This document shows positions 58,188 to 64,000 of a stretch of DNA of 64,000 bases, piece after piece (the stretch's first letter is position 1; every line of letters begins with the position of its first letter). This stretch comes from Agroathelia rolfsii (lineage: Eukaryota > Basidiomycota > Agaricomycetes > Amylocorticiales > Amylocorticiaceae): positions 3,906,001 through 3,970,000 of the forward strand of contig JABRWF010000002.1 in NCBI GenBank assembly GCA_018343915.1. The letters are read 5' to 3'. Both the position numbers and the translations under genes were made by a program. A model generated the notes under the pieces. That model saw only the letters and a program-made list of their open reading frames with translations, was not told the DNA's origin and searched no databases.

Positions 58188-58720
58188 TGAGCACGCGACC
58201 TATAACTACCAGAACGAATTTGGCAATTATGAGTCAAGCAGAAATGGAGTTTAAATGTATAGCTGAAGCTACAGATATCAGTATTTTGTTGTGTAAAGCC
58301 ATGTGATTGCCCGAGTAGTTATGGATCCTGTGTAAGGCGATTGGTAAAGCTCCTCTAGTCCAGAATATCTGGTTGTCTTCCGACAGGTCGAGTCGATAAG
58401 AGATGGAGTGACCGTGAGAACTGATTGTCACTGAATGTGCAGTGATGTTCTATGGCATGAAGGAAGCGATTAAAGACGCATGTTGTAGCTTCATGTTATA
58501 TTTTTACACATCAGGATACGCCCAGGGTGTCAGAAGCGTTAAATTCTAGCGCCCAAACTGGCAGAGACAAGGGAGGCCACGATGCAAACACATGTCAAGC
58601 CCATATCAAGAAGGCAGAAAATCGAAAATAGCTGTGATAAATAGTAAAAACAACAACAACAATCTATACGTACAAATGTCTTTCGAGCGCCCAAACCTAT
58701 TCAACGAAGGAAAGAGACAG
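58188..58720. other. Intergenic region
   Basis: No gene seen between the DHODH-like fragment and the TRS31 stop. Confidence 0.4.
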
Positions 58721-59717
58721 CTATTTCATCAACTCTTCCCTCTCCAAAACCGATCTCTCTAACTTGATCAAAATCGTCGTTCTAGACGGAAACGGCTGCG
58801 TAGGCGTGTGATGTGCTGTCACTCGAGCAGGCTGTAGGGGCGTATTGGAGATACATAATGCATCATGGATCACAGCTCAGTGTCCAGAAAACTCACGACT
58901 CCAATCGATAATAATCAAGATTACTTACGAAACCTAATCCGTCCAGAACAGCCTCCACGATGCCAGCTGTGAATGAGGAACAGCTCAGCTGACTCATGTC
59001 CTTAGGTACAGATATGAATTTCTCTACGAGTGGGTCGTTATCAATGATCATATCTAGAAGCAAAAAAAGTGTATTGCAGCAATGCAAATCAGTTTAAAAA
59101 AGTTATCCAAGAAGAAGAAAGAGGCAAGCGGATAGTAAAATAATGGCTTCTCACATACATTCATCGTCATGCTCCACACTTTTCTCAATGGCATCAGCCG
59201 CCTTTCCAAAAACAGCGCGCCACACGTTGGTATGTATCGAAACTAGTGCGGGCACAAGACGAATCTCGCGCTTGGGCGCCTTGGACGCGGATTCCGTTCG
59301 CCAGGTCATGAGTTCCAGAGTTCTGGTCCCAATACGGTATCCTAATGTGTTCAGCCTGGAGAGAAGTTGGGGGCACGATCAATGGATGGATAGATGAACA
59401 GACATAGACCCATACCTTCGCTCTAAATCACTTATTCCGCTTACGCGCTTCTGCGTATACTGTACAATTTCGGAGAACAGAAAGGCAAACGCGGAAGCAG
59501 AGACCTCTGCATTTCGCGTCTTGTTCGGATTACGCTCGTAGATATTCGGTCTGGACGCCGCGGAAACGGGACGAGGTGTTCCAATAGCGGTATTGATGCT
59601 GGGAGAAGGCAAAGAGAATCGGGTAGAGGAGGTAGTTGGTGAAAGATGCTCTGTTGATGACGAGGCATTTGAGGACGAGAGCATAGAGAAACGTGGAGAT
59701 GGTGAGGCGAATGCCAT
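58721..59717 (-). CDS. TRS31: TRAPP complex subunit Trs31/TRAPPC5 (Bet3-like family)
   Basis: A predicted 244-residue subunit of the TRAPP tethering complex (GEF for Ypt1, ER-Golgi traffic). Exons: 59717-59416, 59355-59159, 59053-58929 and 58831-58721. After a Ser-rich N-terminus come family blocks: YERNPNKTRNAEVSASAFAF, EIVQYTQKRV, LNTLGYRIGTRTLELMTWR, REIRLVPALVSIHTNVWRA, FGKAADAIEKS, LVEKFISVPKDMSQLSCSSF, AGIVEAVLDGLGFPARVTAH and TILIKLERSVLEREELM. The conserved core starts about 60 residues in. Further 5', an ATG at 59930 begins a short frame (MGDSLTESGGKAIGRN) that runs into a strong GTAAGT donor. It is either an upstream ORF with a 5'-UTR intron or an alternative first exon. ATG 59717 was chosen because it follows the likely acceptor and keeps the family N-terminal length. 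Confidence 0.9.
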
Positions 59718-60159
59718 GGACGCTGGACCCTTCTTTGTGCTTTTTCTGATGGTTTTCACTCGTATCTGTCGTGTTAAGCAAGCAGCGTCGCAATATACAA
59801 AAGAGTGTTGTGGTGAGCAACTCGGAGTGTGATCTATAGATTGAGACTCGGTCTCCCAGTCGGAGATCAAAAACTTACGCAGGTTACGTCCGATGGCCTT
59901 GCCTCCAGACTCTGTCAGGGAATCCCCCATTTCGTCCTGCTGATAGTTTGAGTTGCTCTGAAAAACTCTTCATTCCAAACACAACCAAGAAGATTGTGAT
60001 TGTACACAAAATCATAAGTCTATACGTATGAATGACGAGTGATGATAGCATAAGTTTCCAGATATACAAATGTCCATACTATAGATACAAATACACCACA
60101 TCCTTTCCTCTGTCGATAAATTACTTTCATCCATCCATCCAACTGCCTCATGCTGCGAC

Positions 60160-63084
60160 CTAAACAACGCCAATCACAACCGTCGCCCTCAAACTGATTT
60201 CCTTCGTCCTTCCCGCACTCGCATCACGCGGCACGGCCAGCACCTCGCCATCAGGCCCCACATCCAAATACTCCTCCGTCCGGAGCGAGCTCGATTTCCA
60301 TCCCCAACTCTGGCTAACCTTGAACTCATCCGGCGCGCTCGTGAAGCGCGTAAGCGATGAACCCGTCGCGTTCGCGCACGCGATGGAGAAGTAGGCCGTC
60401 ACCGCCGCGCGCGGGTCGCGGTAGGGCTGCAACGGGGGCGGGGAGGCCGTCGCTGCGGGAACGGTGATAACTGACGCGGATGATGATGATGATGACGACG
60501 ACGACGTGGTGGATGTGGTGGAAGAGGAGAAGGCAGAGCCGCCCTGCATGGGCGAAGACGAGATTGACGCAGGCACTGCAGCGGGCGAGATGGGCATCGG
60601 TGTCGACACGCGGCTATCGATCAGACGGAGCGAGGGCGAGTAGTGCGGTGGGGGCGTGGGCAGAGACATCGTATTTGGCAGAGACGGCCCCCTCACATGC
60701 GGCATCGAAGTTGACGGCCTGATCGTTGGCGCAAACGTTGACATGACGGGCGTAGGATCCACGTGTGATTGGCGATGCAAATAGACGCCTAGCTGTAAGC
60801 CCTTCTTCCGGACGACTTGCACGTAGACATTGTACAGGCTCCCTGCATACCAGATCGTGTGCGAATGCAGTCTGTTTTTCTCCCTCAGAGACGCAACGTC
60901 CCAGAACTCGACCGCGAAGCGCATAGGTGGATGAGCAACCCATTTACCCGTGCCGGATGCATCTCTTGAGACACACTCAGATGCGTGATAGGCTTCTGGC
61001 ATGAGACCGAAGAAGTTGGCCTCATTCGGTGGTCCCGAGCGCGAGTTTAGATTTGCATGTGAGCGTGCGGTGAGATCGAAGAGATGGTTCATGCTCGAGC
61101 CGTCAACAGCGGCGCTGTCGCCCATGCGTTGGGAAGAGTCCCTAGGGACGTGATAGTATACTTTCGATTCTTCTTGTTTATGTGCAGCAGATGACAGTTG
61201 GGTAGCCAGTTCAGCAGTCGTCATAGCCAAGCTCAGTGGCCGGCTTTCCGTAGACATTTTTTCTGTCGGCGGTGATGGTGGTATGGGCGAAGATATAGGA
61301 GACATACGGCGCGAAACGGCTCCTTGCGACTTGGATGTGATATGGTGGCGAAGTAACGATTGGTTCCACTGGGCTCCTTGTAGTACTGCCATAGGAACAT
61401 AAGGTTGGTTTGTTGTCGGAGAAACATGCTCATAGATAAAAAGCAGGTCGTCGAAGGACTGGATGAGTGTAAGGATGAGCTCAGGGTTATTATTGGAAAG
61501 TATATACATACCATATTAGAGTAGTAGATAGATTCTGAGAACATCTTCTGCCACTCTTTCTCCTCTGCAGGATCTATTCCACCTTTCCTCCTGTACTCAA
61601 CCACGGCAACTGCGAAATCGTATCTCTCGCGCTCGCCACGGACAAACAGAGCATCTGAGGTCACCAAGGCGCGAACCCATTTGGCTTGCAAACCATCGCG
61701 ACCCCAAATGATAGGAATAGATATGCGCCTGCCGTTCTCTGTCTGCCGTTCAATTGTCTTGTTCATCATTGCAGCCGTCACGGTGGCTGCTCTCCTTCGC
61801 GAGGCAGAGGCTACAGCGAACTCATCTGCCTTGATCGCCTGCGTAGACGCCTGTCCCGGGTCACGCAAGAAAGTAGGATATTCGTACGCAAGCATGTCCG
61901 GGGCCCAACGGGCAAGCCAACAAGCAGCAGCCTCGCCGATCCGATCCGATACGGCACCATAGTGGAAAGAACGATGACCGTCAAAACCCCCGTCGGTTGT
62001 GGAGAAGACAGATTCCGAAACAGAAGAAACATCGCTGAAATCCTTTTGGTAATCGAGATCTTCCTCCTTGTGAAAATCAAGCTCCCGTAGTGCCTGAGTG
62101 ATGGCTTCGGGAGGAGGGGCGGAAATGTGGATCGGGCTTGAAGGTGTGCATAGGCCAGTGCTTACTGCTGTGGAGAATGACTCGTATGGCTGAGCCACTT
62201 GTTCCAGCCCAATTGCGGCCTGAGGCTCTGTTGAAGATGGTAAAGGTAGTGATGCTCCCAACGCGAAGCGGAGATAGAGGAGCACGGTGTGTGGTCCCAC
62301 TGATGCCAACACATCCTTCACAGCTTGTGCAGCGAGGGTTGGTATACCCAGGTAAAGTGCAGTTGCGATGAGGGACAACAGAAATCTTGGACTAGCAGGA
62401 TGGTCACCCATTGGGGTGGCTTCCACTGGCATGACGACTGGGAAATTAGGTGTCAACGGTTTTGAGGCGGTTGGTATCAGGGTGGACGGAATGTGCAGAC
62501 GAGGTCCTCCGCCATACAGGCGTGAGATACATGTCCTGTTGGGCAGTTATGAGCAGTTGAAGATTAATACTAATGGCCCAGTTGTTATTTCTCAAGATCG
62601 TAATCGACACTTACTCGAATGCTAATGCCAGGGGTCAGTTATCTAGCTGAGTAACACGACACAATGCGTAAGCATTTACTCACCTGCTCGCGTGATATTA
62701 TGGTCATCGAGAACGATGTCAATTTCCTCTGGTCCTGGATGCACAAGTACTCTGGGCCTCTCTGACGATGACTCTGAGAAGCCAGATGTGAACAGAGAGC
62801 GAAAAAACTCCTATGAGGGGTGTATCAGTCTGAAGTGTCATGATCTCCATCTGTGAGACAAACCACTGAGTACTGACTGATTGGATCAAGACAACTCTAT
62901 GAAGTCTGTAGACCGCTTTCCAAGTGCCACTGATACGCAGGGCAATGTCTGCGGTCCTGCCCTCGAGAAAGGAGTTGTATAGATGACTCTGTATGTCGAC
63001 TGCTGAATGGCCTGGTGAGCTCATGAGAGACGTAGTGCTAGTGCACACAATGCGAGGGGTCAGCGTTGACTGGATCAGGAACAT
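60160..63084 (-). CDS. BTB/POZ-domain protein, large (germ cell-less-like layout)
   Basis: A predicted 887-residue protein (867 from ATG 63024). Exons: 63084-62878, 62810-62684, 62621-62615 (7 nt), 62535-61512 and 61458-60160. The N-terminal BTB fold shows SHLYNSFLEGRTADIALRI, YRLHRVVLIQSEFFRSLFTSGF and VLDDHNITRAAFETCISRLYGGGP. A helical middle follows, with a segment CWLARWAPDMLAYEYP and KWVRALVTSDALFVRGERER. The C-terminal half has a Ser/Pro-rich linker (including a Ser run) and a domain with FAVEFWDVASLREKNRLHSHTIWYAGS and KKGLQLGVYLHRQ. The 7-nt exon encodes the join AFE. BTB proteins often bridge Cul3 ligases, but the partner is unknown here. Confidence 0.82.
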
Positions 63085-63648
63085 GGCCGGCTATAAGCCC
63101 GGCCCAATCCAATTGCCCAGGCTCACGCACCCATACACGCCAGATTCGGAACCAAATGACTTCTGCCTTGCGTCACCCCGGCACCGGGGCTCGCACGGCC
63201 CGGTAGCAACTACTCTCGCCAATCATTTTGCAAACTTCGTTTCTTCCCCTCCTCCGAACCTTTTTTCCATCGACCACACGAGAAGAGCCTTCATTTAGCT
63301 CATCCCGGCGGGAAAAAATGGTCATGATGTCATACATGCTTCATAGACGCTTCTTCATGCCGTCGTTATCCCGCGCCAATCTCGTTACCGCCCCACTAAG
63401 TCGCTAACGGAAGCGGCCGCTGAGTCGCGCACTGTATCAGCGAGATTACGTTAGTGCTTAATTATCTACAACAAATATTTTGTGATGCAATAGCATGATA
63501 ATATACGAGTAACAACTCTTCGCCTTAGTATAATAAATCCATATCAGAATGCGACATCCAATAAACATCTATTTCAAAGGTCAGTGACTGGAGTTAATTG
63601 GATATGGATCACAAACTATACATGATCTGAAGTGAGCAGCATAGATTC
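63085..63648. other. Upstream region of the BTB gene
   Basis: GC-richer near the BTB start (63085-63430, with repeated GCGCG-type words), then AT-rich. No gene seen. Confidence 0.4.
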
Positions 63649-63861
63649 CTATGCACGGCTGCTCTCCCCTAGCTGTCGTAACATGATATTGGCCATATGC
63701 CACTGGTGCGTATCATTCACGCTCTTTACAACGCTTGCGCCATACATGTTTTCCCTTAAGTCGAGAAGTAGGCGCGAGGAGAGGATCATCGTCGCACTAT
63801 TCAAAGTAAGATAATTCCACAACTTTAGAGAGGTCAAGTCACTCACGACGATGTCAGCCAT
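63649..63861 (-). CDS. Possible 3' exon of a multispan membrane protein (DUF6533-like), cut by the window edge
   Basis: The frame ending at 63649 contains TMILSSRLLLDLRENMYG, which resembles the last helix and signature (S-R-x-x-L-x-L-R) of a large Agaricomycete seven-helix membrane family. An acceptor TAG about 63791 would start this exon, with earlier exons beyond position 64000. Only this short block supports the call. Confidence 0.35.
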   Translation of the reverse strand: MADIVVSDLTSLKLWNYLTLNSATMILSSRLLLDLRENMYGASVVKSVNDTHQWHMANIMLRQLGESSRA

Positions 63862-64000
63862 AAATACGCACCCCTTGGTAGGACGTTCTATAGAAAGAGC
63901 TGAGGAAAATACTTTCTAATTTCGGTACATGATTGCTAATCAATACATACTATGTTCGTCTAGATAAAATCAGTTCATAATACCATATAGAGCTATGGAA

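Noticed and set aside
1..64000. CRISPR array, bacterial operons, Shine-Dalgarno sites or phage genes
   Set aside because: Spliceosomal introns, a eukaryotic initiator tRNA and fungal gene families throughout; no regularly spaced repeats seen.

Overview
The window is nuclear DNA of a filamentous basidiomycete, most likely an Agaricomycete (mushroom-forming class). The genes are packed with short introns (mostly 50-80 nt) and include several micro-exons. They include an ERG5/CYP61 sterol C-22 desaturase, a fungal class-1 dihydroorotate dehydrogenase, an SYLF-SH3 (Ysc84) protein, F-box-like paralogs and relics of a transposase family common in Agaricomycetes. No genus can be named from the sequence alone. 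Coordinates of spliced genes are my own exon-by-exon reconstructions from splice signals and reading-frame continuity; they may be off by a base or so, and no transcript data were available.

Left part (1-9.7 kb): the 3' part of a GRAM-VASt sterol-transport protein (+), convergent with a 1341-residue PX-AGC kinase (-), then a Gfo/Idh/MocA NAD(P)-dependent oxidoreductase (-). From 10.4 to 15.3 kb lies a tandem family of three F-box/LRR-like genes (-), of which only the middle one is open; the outer two are decayed. A dienelactone hydrolase family gene (-) follows at 15.7-16.7 kb.

Accessory part (18-28.5 kb): two short-chain dehydrogenase paralogs (+) with identical intron positions, separated and flanked by remnants of a CACTA/TNP2-like transposase (-) and by weak relics of other repeat-associated genes.

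Housekeeping part (28.8-37.8 kb): an SYLF-SH3 protein (-), a secreted/single-pass membrane glycoprotein (+), the ribosome-biogenesis HEPN nuclease subunit Las1 (-), and a LEA-like mitochondrial hydrophilin (+) divergent from Las1.

Middle right (38-50 kb) is gene-poor. It holds three members of a small signal-peptide/TM/Pro-Tyr-tail family with the same phase-1 intron (one with a premature stop), a small secreted protein and ERG5. Far right (50.6-64 kb) is gene-dense again: a WGR-PARP, an initiator tRNA-Met, an HMG-box factor, a class-1 DHODH (with a possible DHODH fragment upstream), TRAPP subunit Trs31, a BTB-domain protein with a 7-nt micro-exon, and the edge of a probable multispan membrane gene. 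I saw no defence system, biosynthetic cluster or CRISPR array; the most unusual material is gene-structural (micro-exons, GC-AG introns, decaying paralog families) plus the small membrane-protein family.
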